Positions 6,739 through 15,868 of a stretch of DNA of 59,253 nt are shown one piece after another (within the stretch, counting starts at the first letter, position 1; each line of letters begins with the position of its first letter). The stretch covers positions 1 through 59,253 of the forward strand of contig CAKPHZ010000005.1 in assembly GCA_934162265.1 (NCBI GenBank). Direction: 5' to 3'. The DNA is from an uncultured Bacilli bacterium (GTDB taxonomy: Bacteria > Bacillota_I > Bacilli_A > RF39 > UBA660). The notes below the pieces were generated by a model that did no database searches, had not been told where the DNA came from, and worked only from the letters and a program-made list of their open reading frames with translations. The position numbers and the translations under genes were made by a program.

Positions 6739-8571
6739 ATGAGTAAAATAATAGGAATTGATTTAGGAACAACGAATAGTTGTGTATCTATATTTGAAGG
6801 AGGAGAAGCACACGTTATAGCAAATGCTGAAGGAGGAAGAACAACTCCATCAGTAGTATCTTTTAAAAAAGGAGAAATTATCGTAGGAGAAAAAGCAAAA
6901 CGTCAAGCTTTAGTTAATCCAGATACCATTATTTCAATCAAAAGAAAAATGGGTACTAGTGAAAAAGTAAAGGCTAATGGAAAAGAATATTCTCCAGAAG
7001 AAGTAAGTGCAATGATCTTAGGAGATTTAAAGAAAACTGCTGAAGCTTACTTAGGAGAAAAAGTAACAAAAGCTGTTATCACAGTACCAGCATACTTCAA
7101 TGATGCCCAAAGACAAGCAACAAAAAATGCTGGTAAAATTGCCGGATTAGAAGTTGAAAGAATTATCAATGAACCAACAGCAGCAGCTCTTGCTTATGGA
7201 CTTGATAAACAAAATACAAACGAAAAAATCTTAGTTTATGATTTAGGCGGTGGAACATTCGATGTATCTATTCTAGAACTAGGAGATGGTGTTTTTGAAG
7301 TATTATCAACATCAGGAAATAACCACTTAGGTGGAGATGATTTTGATAATCGTCTAGTAGATTATATCGTATCTGAAATTAAGAAAGAAGAAGGCGTTGA
7401 TTTATCAGATGATAAAATGGCAATGCAAAGAATTAAAGAAGCTGCAGAAAAAGCTAAAAAAGACTTATCAGGAATGACTTCAACACAAGTATCTCTACCA
7501 TTTATTGCACAAGTAGATGGAGCTCCAGTAAACTTTGAAATTGATATTACTAGAGCAAAATTTGAATCCTTAATCAGTGATTTAGTAGATTCTACTCTAG
7601 AGCCAGTTAGAAAAGCCTTAAAAGATGCAAAATTATCAAAGAGTGATATTGATAAAGTTATCTTAGTAGGTGGATCAACTCGTATTCCAATGGTTCAAGA
7701 TTTAGTTAAGAAAGAAACAGGAAAAGATCCTTCTAAAGGTGTAAACCCAGATGAAGTAGTATCTATGGGAGCTGCTATTCAAGGTGGTGTTTTAACAGGA
7801 GATGTCAATGATATTGTCTTACTAGATGTAACACCATTATCACTTGGTATTGAAACATTAGGTGGTGTAATGACTGTCCTAATCCCAAGAAATACAACAA
7901 TTCCAACAAGCAAAAGTCAAGTATTCTCAACAGCTGCTGATAACCAACCAGCCGTAGATATCCATGTATTACAAGGGGAAAGACCAATGGCTAGTGATAA
8001 CAAAACATTAGGAAACTTCCAACTTACCAATATCCCACCAGCACCTCGTGGTGTACCTCAAATTGAAGTAACATTCGATATTGATGCTAATGGTATTGTT
8101 AATGTTAAAGCAAAAGACTTAGGAACACAAAAAGAACAATCAATAACAATTACAGCAACAAACACATTATCAGATGAAGAAATCGACAGAATGATGAAGG
8201 AAGCAGAAGCAAATAAAGAAAAAGATGCTAAAGTAAAAGAATTAGCAGATGCGAAAAATGATGCTGAACAAGTAGTCTTCATGACCGAAAAAGCCATTAA
8301 AGATTTAGGAGATAAAGTAAGTGATTCTGATAAAAAAGAAGCTGAAGAATTAATGGATAAAGTAAAGAAAGCTATCGAAAAAGAAGATCTTGAAGAAATC
8401 AAATCTTCAAAAGATAAATTACTAGAAAAAGCAAATCAATTTGCATCAAAAGTATATGAAGAAGCAGCAAAAGCAAATCAAGGTGCAGAAAAAGAAGAAA
8501 ATACTTCTACAGAATCAACTTCTAAAAAAGAAGATGATGGAGTAGTAGATGCAGACTTCGAAGAAAAATAA
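6739..8571 (+). CDS. dnaK: Chaperone protein DnaK (Hsp70)
   Basis: A full-length Hsp70 (610 aa). The ATPase domain starts with IGIDLGTTNS and carries the phosphate loop VYDLGGGTFDVS and the adenosine motif VGGSTRIP. The linker and substrate domain follow (DVTPLSLGIET near residue 365). The helical lid is lysine/glutamate-rich and the end is VVDADFEE. It folds and protects proteins with DnaJ and GrpE encoded on either side. AAAGGTGA precedes the ATG. It lies in the hrcA operon. Confidence 0.98.
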   Translation: MSKIIGIDLGTTNSCVSIFEGGEAHVIANAEGGRTTPSVVSFKKGEIIVGEKAKRQALVNPDTIISIKRKMGTSEKVKANGKEYSPEEVSAMILGDLKKTAEAYLGEKVTKAVITVPAYFNDAQRQATKNAGKIAGLEVERIINEPTAAALAYGLDKQNTNEKILVYDLGGGTFDVSILELGDGVFEVLSTSGNNHLGGDDFDNRLVDYIVSEIKKEEGVDLSDDKMAMQRIKEAAEKAKKDLSGMTSTQVSLPFIAQVDGAPVNFEIDITRAKFESLISDLVDSTLEPVRKALKDAKLSKSDIDKVILVGGSTRIPMVQDLVKKETGKDPSKGVNPDEVVSMGAAIQGGVLTGDVNDIVLLDVTPLSLGIETLGGVMTVLIPRNTTIPTSKSQVFSTAADNQPAVDIHVLQGERPMASDNKTLGNFQLTNIPPAPRGVPQIEVTFDIDANGIVNVKAKDLGTQKEQSITITATNTLSDEEIDRMMKEAEANKEKDAKVKELADAKNDAEQVVFMTEKAIKDLGDKVSDSDKKEAEELMDKVKKAIEKEDLEEIKSSKDKLLEKANQFASKVYEEAAKANQGAEKEENTSTESTSKKEDDGVVDADFEEK

Positions 8572-8581
8572 TAAAGGAAAC

Positions 8582-8610
8582 AAGTTCTAGGTAACTAGAA
8601 CTTCTTCTTT
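8582..8610 (+). terminator. Hairpin between dnaK and dnaJ (attenuator or processing site)
   Basis: AAGTTCTAG (8582-8590), GTAA loop, CTAGAACTT (8595-8603): a perfect 9-bp stem followed by a pyrimidine run CTTCTTTAT. The tail is not a clean T tract, so partial termination or mRNA processing and stabilisation of the dnaK message is more likely than full termination. Confidence 0.5.
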
Positions 8611-8644
8611 ATCAAAAAAATAACAAAAGAAAGTAGGAATATAG

Positions 8645-9778
8645 ATGGATAAAAAAGATTATTATGAAGTCTTAGGTGTTTCTAAGGATGCAACTGATGC
8701 TGAGATTAAGTCTGCTTTTCGTAAATTAGCAAAAAAATATCATCCTGATGTATCAAAAGAACCAGATGCTGCTGAAAAATTTAAAGAATGTCAAGAAGCT
8801 TATGCTGTATTATCTGATCCAAGTAAAAGAAAACAATATGACCAGTTTGGTCATGCTGCTTTCCAACAAGGAGCAGGGGGAGCAGGAGGATTTAGCAACT
8901 TTGACTTTGGAGATATGTCAGATATTTTTGAAGACTTATTTGGTGGTATGGGTGGATTTGGAGGATTCTCTGGATTCACACAATCAGGATCAAGAAGAAG
9001 TTCTAATGGACCACGAAAAGGCAATGATGTTTTGTATAGGATGACCATTGATTTTGAAGAAGCTGTTTATGGATGTAAGAAAGATTTAAAATTGGACATT
9101 GTAGATACTTGTCCAGAATGCGATGGAAAAGGTGGTTTTAATCCTAGTACTTGCTCAACATGTAGAGGTTCAGGAACAGTAACTTCTGAGCAAAGAACCA
9201 TGTTTGGAAGTTTCTTAACCAAAACAACTTGTCCAGATTGTAAAGGATCAGGAACAAGTTTTGAGAAAAAATGCTCAACATGTAGAGGAACAGGTACAGT
9301 AAAAAAGAACAAAACCATAACGATTACTATCCCAGAAGGAATTGATACCGATAATCGACTTCGAGTAGCAGGAAAAGGAGAAGCTGGAGCAAACGGAGGA
9401 AAACCAGGAGATCTATATGTCGAGTTTACAGTAAGAGATCATGAATTTTACCAAAGAGATGAAGATAATATTTATATTGAACTTCCTCTTACCATTACAG
9501 AAGCCATTTTAGGATGCAAAAAAGAAGTCCCAACTCTTTATGGAAATGTTAACTTATCTATCCCTTCAGGTACCCAATCTGGAGCAAAATTACGCTTAAA
9601 AGGAAAAGGGGTTACTAATGTTAGTACCAAAAGAAAAGGGGATATGTACGTTATCACGAAAGTTATCATTCCAGAAAAGTTAACAAGAGATCAAAAGAAA
9701 TTAATTGAATCATTAAATAATACTTCATTAGATAATTCCCAAGAGTTTAAGAAATATTATAAATTTTTAAATAAATAA
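8645..9778 (+). CDS. dnaJ: Chaperone protein DnaJ (Hsp40)
   Basis: A 377-aa type I J-protein that delivers substrates to DnaK and stimulates its ATPase. The J domain (1-70) has the HPD motif in KKYHPDVS. A Gly/Phe-rich linker follows (about 75-125). The zinc-finger region has four CxxCxGxG repeats (CPECDGKG, CSTCRGSG, CPDCKGSG, CSTCRGTG). The C-terminal substrate domains end near a short tail. It is the last gene of the operon, separated from dnaK by 73 bp with a hairpin. Confidence 0.97.
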   Translation: MDKKDYYEVLGVSKDATDAEIKSAFRKLAKKYHPDVSKEPDAAEKFKECQEAYAVLSDPSKRKQYDQFGHAAFQQGAGGAGGFSNFDFGDMSDIFEDLFGGMGGFGGFSGFTQSGSRRSSNGPRKGNDVLYRMTIDFEEAVYGCKKDLKLDIVDTCPECDGKGGFNPSTCSTCRGSGTVTSEQRTMFGSFLTKTTCPDCKGSGTSFEKKCSTCRGTGTVKKNKTITITIPEGIDTDNRLRVAGKGEAGANGGKPGDLYVEFTVRDHEFYQRDEDNIYIELPLTITEAILGCKKEVPTLYGNVNLSIPSGTQSGAKLRLKGKGVTNVSTKRKGDMYVITKVIIPEKLTRDQKKLIESLNNTSLDNSQEFKKYYKFLNK

Positions 9779-9806
9779 AGTGTCAAATTACTTTATTTAT
9801 TTTTAT
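9769..9806 (+). terminator. Terminator of the hrcA-dnaJ operon
   Basis: AAATAAATAAAGT (9769-9781) pairs with ACTTTATTTATTT (9790-9802) around an 8-nt loop, followed by T residues. The 5' arm contains the dnaJ stop codon. Confidence 0.7.
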
Positions 9807-9877
9807 TATCTCTTCTTAGTTTTATTAATTTATGATATACTGAGTAAGAATAATATGAAAATGAAGAGGAGAGTAAT

Positions 9878-10189
9878 ATGGATATTGTTTTAATTTTATT
9901 AGTTATTGCTATTATTATAGTAGGATTATTTTTTAAAGATTTTAAAAGTGTAGTTTATTTTCTAGGAATTATAGATATTATTTTTAGATTATTCCATAAA
10001 TTGATTGAATTAGTAAAAATACAAGGAATTACAGATTTTGTAAATAATTATATTCCAGCATCTTTAGAAGCAATTATTAATTATTATTCTACAGGAATAT
10101 TAAATACAGTATTAATTTGGGTATTATTTTTCCTTTATGTATATTTTTTAGTCTATCTAATAAAATATTTCATCCAAAAGAAAAAATAA
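9878..10189 (+). CDS. Small hydrophobic membrane protein, unknown
   Basis: A 103-aa protein with hydrophobic stretches at residues about 2-18, 24-42 and 72-97 and a basic tail, so two to three membrane helices. A GAGGAG site sits just before the ATG and a TATACT (9836-9841) could be its -10 box. I do not recognise the family. It stands alone between the chaperone operon and a converging small gene. Confidence 0.6.
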   Translation: MDIVLILLVIAIIIVGLFFKDFKSVVYFLGIIDIIFRLFHKLIELVKIQGITDFVNNYIPASLEAIINYYSTGILNTVLIWVLFFLYVYFLVYLIKYFIQKKK

Positions 10190-10230
10190 TATCCTTTTCT
10201 TTAACCAAAGAAAAAAGAAAATGAAGTATT

Positions 10231-10440
10231 TTACAAAAATAAAGTCCAAAACCATAAAGAAAGTAATAATAAATATTGGACAAGTAAAATTAATACATTA
10301 TAAAAACAAGGAATAAATAAAGTTAAAATTAATTGATAAACAGTAACAATAGGTAAAATAATAATGCAGATAATCGCAACATAAAATTTAAAACCAATAC
10401 AATTTCTAAAAAAACGATTTAAATTATTTCGCATCATCAA
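10231..10440 (-). CDS. Possible 69-aa hydrophobic membrane protein
   Basis: The frame reads leftward from an ATG at 10440 with a credible AGGTGAT site a few bases upstream. Residues about 20-65 are almost wholly hydrophobic and could form two helices. No family is recognised. The sequence is AT-rich with many hydrophobic codons, so a chance frame cannot be excluded; the ribosome binding site is the main support. Confidence 0.4.
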   Translation of the reverse strand: MMMRNNLNRFFRNCIGFKFYVAIICIIILPIVTVYQLILTLFIPCFYNVLILLVQYLLLLSLWFWTLFL

Positions 10441-10500
10441 TCACCTAAAGTAGTGTATGAAAAAATAATCATAAAGTGATAACCAACAAAAATATTTTTA

Positions 10501-10530
10501 GGAATTGCACCGCAATCCTTTTTTTTTTAA
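10501..10530 (+). terminator. Strong terminator upstream of mreC, not next to any plus-strand gene end
   Basis: GGAATTGC (10501-10508), ACC loop, GCAATCC (10512-10518), with a single bulged A, followed by ten T residues. The nearest plus-strand gene end is 312 bp upstream (10189). It may stop read-through from there, end an unannotated small transcript, or act in the mreC leader. Confidence 0.65.
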
Positions 10531-10570
10531 TCATTTTATTATATAATGAAATAAGCAAAGGTGATTGAAA

Positions 10571-11419
10571 ATGAAAAAAAGAAAAAATTTAAAAAATAGA
10601 CGTTTATTTTTAGTAATTTTAATCGTAGTAGTCGTATCAGCAGTATTATTTTATACCATCAAAAAAGATAGAAGTTTAAATACTTTTGAAGCATTTACCA
10701 AAGATATTGTTGTAGAAGTACAAAAAATATTTTATAAACCAATTAATGGATTTTCGAATATGATAGAGGAATTTACTTCCTTAAAAGAAGTAAAAAAAGA
10801 AAATCAAATCTTAAAATCAAATGTTGAAAAAATGGAAGCAACCGAGGCAGAAAATATTGAGTTAAAACAAGAAATCGAAAGATTAAAAGGAGAACTAAAT
10901 ATTGATCATGTCTTAACTGATTATGATTACTTAAATGCAACAGTAATCAGTAGAAATTCTTTTTATTGGTATAATATGCTAACAATTGATAAAGGAAGCC
11001 ATAATGGAATTAAAGAAGGAATGGTAGTGATTAATTCAACAGGATTAATTGGTAAAATTACCAATGTTTCTACTTTCTCTTCAGACGTAAAGTTAATTAC
11101 TACTAATGATACGAATAATAAAATTTCTGTAACAGTAACGAATGGAGATACCAAATTAACAGGAATAATTAATGGATATGACTATAAAAAAGGATTACTA
11201 ACCGTAGAAGGAATTAGTAATACAGCAACAGTAAATAATGGAGATTATGTATACACCTCAGGATTAGGAGGAGTATTCCCAAGTGGAATTTTAATTGGAA
11301 AAGTAGAAGGGATTACTACCGATGATTATGATTTATCAAAGATTATCAATGTAAAACCATCTGCAAAATTTGATGATATTAACTTTGTAACAGTCCTAAA
11401 AAGGAATGATGCTTCATGA
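10571..11419 (+). CDS. mreC: Rod shape-determining protein MreC
   Basis: A 282-aa single-pass membrane protein that organises the cell-wall elongation complex with MreB and MreD. A basic N terminus and membrane helix (about 14-35) come first. A coiled coil (about 65-110) with KENQILKSNVEKME follows, then the beta-barrel region with NATVISRNSFYWYNMLTIDKG and GLIGKI. A TTG six bases upstream is in frame, but the AAGGTGAT site fits the ATG at 10571 better. TATAAT at 10542-10547 may be its -10. It overlaps mreD by 4 nt (ATGA). Confidence 0.92.
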   Translation: MKKRKNLKNRRLFLVILIVVVVSAVLFYTIKKDRSLNTFEAFTKDIVVEVQKIFYKPINGFSNMIEEFTSLKEVKKENQILKSNVEKMEATEAENIELKQEIERLKGELNIDHVLTDYDYLNATVISRNSFYWYNMLTIDKGSHNGIKEGMVVINSTGLIGKITNVSTFSSDVKLITTNDTNNKISVTVTNGDTKLTGIINGYDYKKGLLTVEGISNTATVNNGDYVYTSGLGGVFPSGILIGKVEGITTDDYDLSKIINVKPSAKFDDINFVTVLKRNDAS

Positions 11420-11925
11420 TGGTAGCAAGTATCATAACATTACTTTTTTCCTTTCTTTTTCAAACAATATCTTCAAATTATGCAGGATATATTTATCATG
11501 ATTTATCATTATTTACAACAATATATATCTTAATTGCATTATTAGTAATAAAACCTTATTTTGAAAATGAAAAAAAATATTTAGCCGTATTAATCATAAC
11601 AGGATTCTTAATGGGAATTACTTATACCAATGCTGTCTTTTTAAATATTTGTCTTTTTATTGTTGTTTATTATTTTAGTAAACTATTTCATTTCTATTTT
11701 CCCTATAATTACCTTACAATCAATATTAGTACATTAATAGGAATATTTATTTACCATATCGCAAGCTTCTTCTTTTTATTTGCCGTAGGCTATGATCAAT
11801 ATAATTTTGGCAATTTATTAGAAATCTTACTTCACAGTATTCCAATGACTTTAATATATACAACAGTACTTTATTTTATTTTAGATAAACTATTTCATCA
11901 ATTGAATTTAAGAGAAATCAAATAA
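11416..11925 (+). CDS. mreD: Rod shape-determining protein MreD
   Basis: A 169-aa polytopic membrane protein (about five helices) directly downstream of mreC with a 4-nt ATGA overlap. MreD sequences are poorly conserved; the length, the topology and the coupling to mreC make the call. It takes part in lateral wall synthesis. mreB is not in the window. Confidence 0.85.
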   Translation: MMVASIITLLFSFLFQTISSNYAGYIYHDLSLFTTIYILIALLVIKPYFENEKKYLAVLIITGFLMGITYTNAVFLNICLFIVVYYFSKLFHFYFPYNYLTINISTLIGIFIYHIASFFFLFAVGYDQYNFGNLLEILLHSIPMTLIYTTVLYFILDKLFHQLNLREIK

Positions 11926-11932
11926 TTAAGAA

Positions 11933-11961
11933 TTTACAATAAAATTGAGATTTGCTATAAT
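11933..11961 (+). promoter_or_regulatory. Promoter of the kinase-kinase-alaS operon
   Basis: TTTACA (11933-11938), 17-nt spacer, TATAAT (11956-11961), then an AGGTG site before the ATG at 11985. Confidence 0.75.
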
Positions 11962-11984
11962 AAAAAAGAAAGTTCAGGTGCAAT

Positions 11985-12554
11985 ATGAATTTTAATAAAA
12001 AAAATACATTAATCATCTTAATCGCAGGAAAAGCAAGAAGTGGTAAAGGAGAAGTTGCTTCCTATTTAAAAGACTATTTTTTAAAAAAAGAGAAGAAAGT
12101 CATCTTATCTCCTTATACAAAATACTTAAAAAGATATATTGTTGAAGTAACAGGAAAAGAGTTTAATGATGAAGATAAGCCAAGAGATTTACTTCAAAAA
12201 CTAAGTTCAGATTTAATCAAAAAGAAACTCTCTAATCCTAACTTTTTTATCAATAGACAATTAGAAGATTTATCTTTTTATTCTTACTTTATGGATGTGG
12301 TAATTATTCCAGATGTACGATTTGAAGAAGAAATCAACAAAGTAAAAGAAAATTTTACAAACGTAGTAACAATTGGAGTAAAAAGAAAAAACTATTTAAG
12401 TATTTTAACCAAAGAACAACAAGAAGATATCACCGAAATAGCATTAGATAATTATTGTAACTATGACTATAAAACTGAAAATACTTCTTTAGAAAAACTA
12501 CAATTAGATGTCTTAAAAATAATTAAAAATTTAGAGAAAGAAGGAAGAATATGA
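11985..12554 (+). CDS. P-loop kinase, deoxynucleoside monophosphate kinase-like
   Basis: A 189-aa protein with a Walker A loop GKARSGKGE (residues about 15-23), after a hydrophobic strand LIILIAG. A D-V-R-F segment (VIIPDVRFEEEI, about 105-116) resembles the D-x-R substrate site of phage-type dNMP kinases, and PRDLLQKL resembles their substrate loop. It would phosphorylate a (deoxy)nucleotide, but the substrate is not certain. The gene overlaps the next P-loop kinase by 4 nt (ATGA), and both lead into alaS. Confidence 0.65.
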   Translation: MNFNKKNTLIILIAGKARSGKGEVASYLKDYFLKKEKKVILSPYTKYLKRYIVEVTGKEFNDEDKPRDLLQKLSSDLIKKKLSNPNFFINRQLEDLSFYSYFMDVVIIPDVRFEEEINKVKENFTNVVTIGVKRKNYLSILTKEQQEDITEIALDNYCNYDYKTENTSLEKLQLDVLKIIKNLEKEGRI

Positions 12555-13093
12555 ATAAAATCGTAGCCATTGTAGGAATGTGTGGAAGTGGAAAAAGTAT
12601 CGCTTCTGATATTTTAGAAAAAAAAGGATTCCAAAAAGTTTATTTTGGAGGCGTAACATTAGAAAAATTAAAAGAAAAAGGATTAGAAGTAACCCCTGAA
12701 AATGAAAAAATGATGCGTGAAAAATTAAGAGAAGATTTAGGAATGGGAGCATTTGCTAAAATATTACTTCCCAAAATTAAAGAATTATCTATAGAAAACA
12801 ATGTCGTTTTAGATGGACTATATTCTTGGGAAGAATATAAAATTTTAAATGAAGAATTAGGTAAAGACATGAAAACGATTGCTATCATTACCGATAAAAA
12901 AATTCGTTATAAACGCCTTACAGAAAGAGAAATTAGACCACTCACAAAAAAAGAAGCCAAAGAAAGAGATTTAGCTGAAATCGAAAATATCGCCAAAGCA
13001 CCTCCAATTGCTTATGCCGATTACTTTATATTAAATAATGGAACATTAGAAGAATATGAAAAAAGATTAGAAGAAATCATTAAACAAATTTAA
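12551..13093 (+). CDS. P-loop kinase resembling the archaeal UPF0200 / dephospho-CoA kinase-like group
   Basis: A 180-aa protein starting with a Walker A loop GMCGSGKS (residues about 9-16). The segments that follow (YFGGVTLEKLKEKGLEVTP, then LREDLGMGAFAK) recall the archaeal UPF0200 nucleotide-binding family. A basic lid (RYKRLTEREIRPLTKKEAKERD, about 117-138) and the motif IAYADYFILN lie near the end, as in dephospho-CoA and related kinases. The substrate is unknown. It overlaps the upstream kinase by 4 nt and alaS starts 12 nt downstream. Confidence 0.6.
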   Translation: MNKIVAIVGMCGSGKSIASDILEKKGFQKVYFGGVTLEKLKEKGLEVTPENEKMMREKLREDLGMGAFAKILLPKIKELSIENNVVLDGLYSWEEYKILNEELGKDMKTIAIITDKKIRYKRLTEREIRPLTKKEAKERDLAEIENIAKAPPIAYADYFILNNGTLEEYEKRLEEIIKQI

Positions 13094-13105
13094 GGAAGTG
13101 AAAAA

Positions 13106-15799
13106 ATGAAACAAATGACAGGAGAACAAATTATTAGAACATACATTGATTTTTTTGTAAGTAAAGGACATCTAGAAGTAGAAAGTGCTTCTTTAATTCC
13201 TAAGGATGATCCCAGTGTCTTATGGATAAATGCTGGAGTAACACCTTTAAAAAAGTATTTTGATGGAAGTATTGTACCAAAAAATAGAAGATTAACAAGT
13301 TGTCAAAAATGTATTCGTACCAACGACATTGAGAATGTAGGGGTAACAGCAAGGCATCATACTTTCTTTCAAATGTTAGGAAATTTTTCCGTTGGAGATT
13401 ATTTTAAAAAAGAAGCATTAACATGGGCTTTTGAATTATTAACGGGTAAAGAATACTTTGCCTTCGATAAAGATAAACTATATATGACAGTATATCCTCA
13501 AGATAAAGAAGCTTATGATTTATGGATTAGTCTTGGAGTAGATCCAACTCATATTATTCCTTTAGAAGGAAATTTCTGGGAAATAGGAGAAGGACCAAGT
13601 GGACCTGATAGTGAAATTTTTTATGATAGAGGAGAAAAATTTGATCCAGAAAAAAAAGGAATTCAATTATTAAAAGAAGATTTAGAAAATGATCGCTATA
13701 TTGAAATATGGAATAATGTTTTTAGTCAATATAATGCTAAAGAGGGTGTTCCTCGTGATCAATATGAAGAATTACCAAGTAAAAATATTGATACAGGCAT
13801 GGGTGTTGAAAGAATGGCTTGCATCATGCAAGGTGCAGTAACCAACTATGAAACCGATCTTTTCTTACCAATAATGGATAAAATAGCAGAAATCAGTGAA
13901 ATTCCTTACCAAGGACAAAAGGAATTTAAAGTAATCGCTGATCATATTCGTACATTAACTTTTGCCCTATCTGATGGAGCTACTTTTGAAAATTATGGAA
14001 GAGGATATGTTTTAAGAAGATTATTAAGACGATCTGTTATGATGAGTCGAAAACTTAACATTAATAAAACCTTTATGGCAGAATTAGTCGATATCGTAAT
14101 GGAAAAATACGGAAATATTTATCCAGACTTATTACCAAATAAAGAAATTATTAAAGAACAAATTACGAAAGAAGAAGATTTATTCCATAAAACATTAATT
14201 TCTGGAGAAAAAAGACTAGAGGAGTTATGTAAAAATAATACTTCAAAAGAAATTTCTGGAGAAGATGCTTTTAAATTATATGATACTTATGGATTCCCAG
14301 TAGAATTAACGATAGAATACGCAAATGAACTAGGACTTAGTGTAGATAAAGATGAATTCTATAAATATATGGAAATGCAAAAAGTAATGGCAAGACAAAA
14401 TCGTAAAGTAGTTAGTAGTATGAATCTTCAAAATGAGCAACTAATGAATTATCAAAAAGAAAGTAAATTTGTCGGCTATGAAAAGTTAGGAAATAAAACG
14501 ATAGTAATGGATATCATGAAAGATAATCAATTTGTAGATTCTATTACTGATGAAGGATATGTTTTTCTAGAAGAAAATCCATTTTATGCAGAGTCTGGTG
14601 GACAAATTTACGATATTGGTTATTTAAAAAATGATGACTGTAAAGTAGAAGTAGATGAAGTAGTCAAAGCACCAAATAAACAGCATTTATTACATGTTAA
14701 AATTTTAGAAGGAACCCTAAAAAAAGGAAGTACAGTTTTAACTCATGTTATGCAAGAGCGTCGTGAAGCAATCATGAAAAATCATAGCGCTACACATTTG
14801 TTACAAAAAACACTTCAAGAATTTTTAGGAAACAACGTTCATCAAGCAGGAAGTAGAGTAGATGAAAATACCTTTAGATTTGATTTTACTTATCACGGAA
14901 GATTAAGTGATGATCTAATTATTAGAATTGAAAAAAGAGTAAACGAAAGAGTTGCTCAAAATGTTGACACTATTATTGAATATTTACCAATCGAAGAAGC
15001 CAAGAAAAAAGGAGCTATGGCATTATTTGATGATAAATATGGAGATATCGTTCGTGTAGTAACGATTGGAGATTCAATAGAATTATGTGCAGGAACACAT
15101 GTACCAAATACGAGTATGATTGGAAAAATTGCCATTATTTCTATAGAAAACAAAGGAGCAGATACCTTTAGAATTGAAGGTACAACAAGTAAAAATATGA
15201 ACGATTTACTTCATCTAGTAGTAGATCCCTATCAAGCTGAGATAAAAAAATTACTTTCTAAAGCTAAAAATATTTTAGTAGAAGCTAAAGAACAAAATAT
15301 TACACTAGATTTTGAATTTGATTTTCAAGATAAAGAATTATCAAGTTATGAAGGAGTAGTAGAATATAAAAATAAATTACTAGAATTAAAAGATAAAATA
15401 AAAGAATTAGAAAAGAAATATAAAACACTAAAAATGCAAAGTACGGTAAGTGATATTACTGCCTTTACTACAAATATGGAAGTTATTGATGGAATAAAAA
15501 CAAGTATTGTCATATTAGAAGATTATGATATTGATAGTATGAGAGGCTTAGCTGATGCTATTATTAATAAGTATGAAAACTGCTTTGTCTTACTCGCTAA
15601 TGTCAAAGATAATCATGTCAATATCATTTCTAAATCCAATAGCGATAAAGTAAATTGTGGTGTCATTGTTAAAGAACTTTCTGTAAAATGTAAAGGAAAT
15701 GGGGGAGGAAGCCCTAAATTTGCCCAAGGTGGTGGCAGTGAAGCTGAACATTTAGCAGAATATTTGAATGAATTAAAAAATCAAATCAAAAATAATTAG
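13106..15799 (+). CDS. alaS: Alanyl-tRNA synthetase
   Basis: An 897-aa class II synthetase that charges tRNA-Ala. The catalytic domain starts at residue 1 with IRTYIDFFVSKGHLEV and RHHTFFQMLGNFSVGDYFK. The editing domain has the zinc motif HSATHLL (near 560) and a later CAGTH. The C-terminal domain ends with the glycine-rich NGGGSPKFAQGGG motif. Length is normal. AAGGAAGTG lies before the ATG. There is no T-box-like leader; it is the last gene of a three-gene operon with two kinases. Confidence 0.97.
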   Translation: MKQMTGEQIIRTYIDFFVSKGHLEVESASLIPKDDPSVLWINAGVTPLKKYFDGSIVPKNRRLTSCQKCIRTNDIENVGVTARHHTFFQMLGNFSVGDYFKKEALTWAFELLTGKEYFAFDKDKLYMTVYPQDKEAYDLWISLGVDPTHIIPLEGNFWEIGEGPSGPDSEIFYDRGEKFDPEKKGIQLLKEDLENDRYIEIWNNVFSQYNAKEGVPRDQYEELPSKNIDTGMGVERMACIMQGAVTNYETDLFLPIMDKIAEISEIPYQGQKEFKVIADHIRTLTFALSDGATFENYGRGYVLRRLLRRSVMMSRKLNINKTFMAELVDIVMEKYGNIYPDLLPNKEIIKEQITKEEDLFHKTLISGEKRLEELCKNNTSKEISGEDAFKLYDTYGFPVELTIEYANELGLSVDKDEFYKYMEMQKVMARQNRKVVSSMNLQNEQLMNYQKESKFVGYEKLGNKTIVMDIMKDNQFVDSITDEGYVFLEENPFYAESGGQIYDIGYLKNDDCKVEVDEVVKAPNKQHLLHVKILEGTLKKGSTVLTHVMQERREAIMKNHSATHLLQKTLQEFLGNNVHQAGSRVDENTFRFDFTYHGRLSDDLIIRIEKRVNERVAQNVDTIIEYLPIEEAKKKGAMALFDDKYGDIVRVVTIGDSIELCAGTHVPNTSMIGKIAIISIENKGADTFRIEGTTSKNMNDLLHLVVDPYQAEIKKLLSKAKNILVEAKEQNITLDFEFDFQDKELSSYEGVVEYKNKLLELKDKIKELEKKYKTLKMQSTVSDITAFTTNMEVIDGIKTSIVILEDYDIDSMRGLADAIINKYENCFVLLANVKDNHVNIISKSNSDKVNCGVIVKELSVKCKGNGGGSPKFAQGGGSEAEHLAEYLNELKNQIKNN

Positions 15800-15820
15800 T
15801 GTCAACTAGAAATAAAATAC

Positions 15821-15849
15821 TTAACAAGAAATTAATTTTATAGTATACT
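15821..15849 (+). promoter_or_regulatory. Promoter of the lipoprotein gene
   Basis: TTAACA (15821-15826), 17-nt spacer, TATACT (15844-15849), 20 bp before the ATG at 15869. Confidence 0.65.
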
Positions 15850-15868
15850 ATATTCAAGTAGGTGGAAC

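Noticed and set aside
12531..12752. 73-aa hydrophobic minus-strand frame
   Set aside because: It is antisense to two kinase genes with clear motifs; hydrophobic antisense frames are common opposite lysine/glutamate-rich coding sequence.
11985..13105. T-box or other amino-acid riboswitch ahead of alaS
   Set aside because: The gap before alaS is 12 nt and the operon leader is short; no T-box core is visible.
15800..15850. Terminator after alaS sharing the AAAATACTT arm
   Set aside because: Only one arm (AAAATACTT near 15814) is present, with no matching AAGTATTTT downstream; the sequence is better read as the next promoter.
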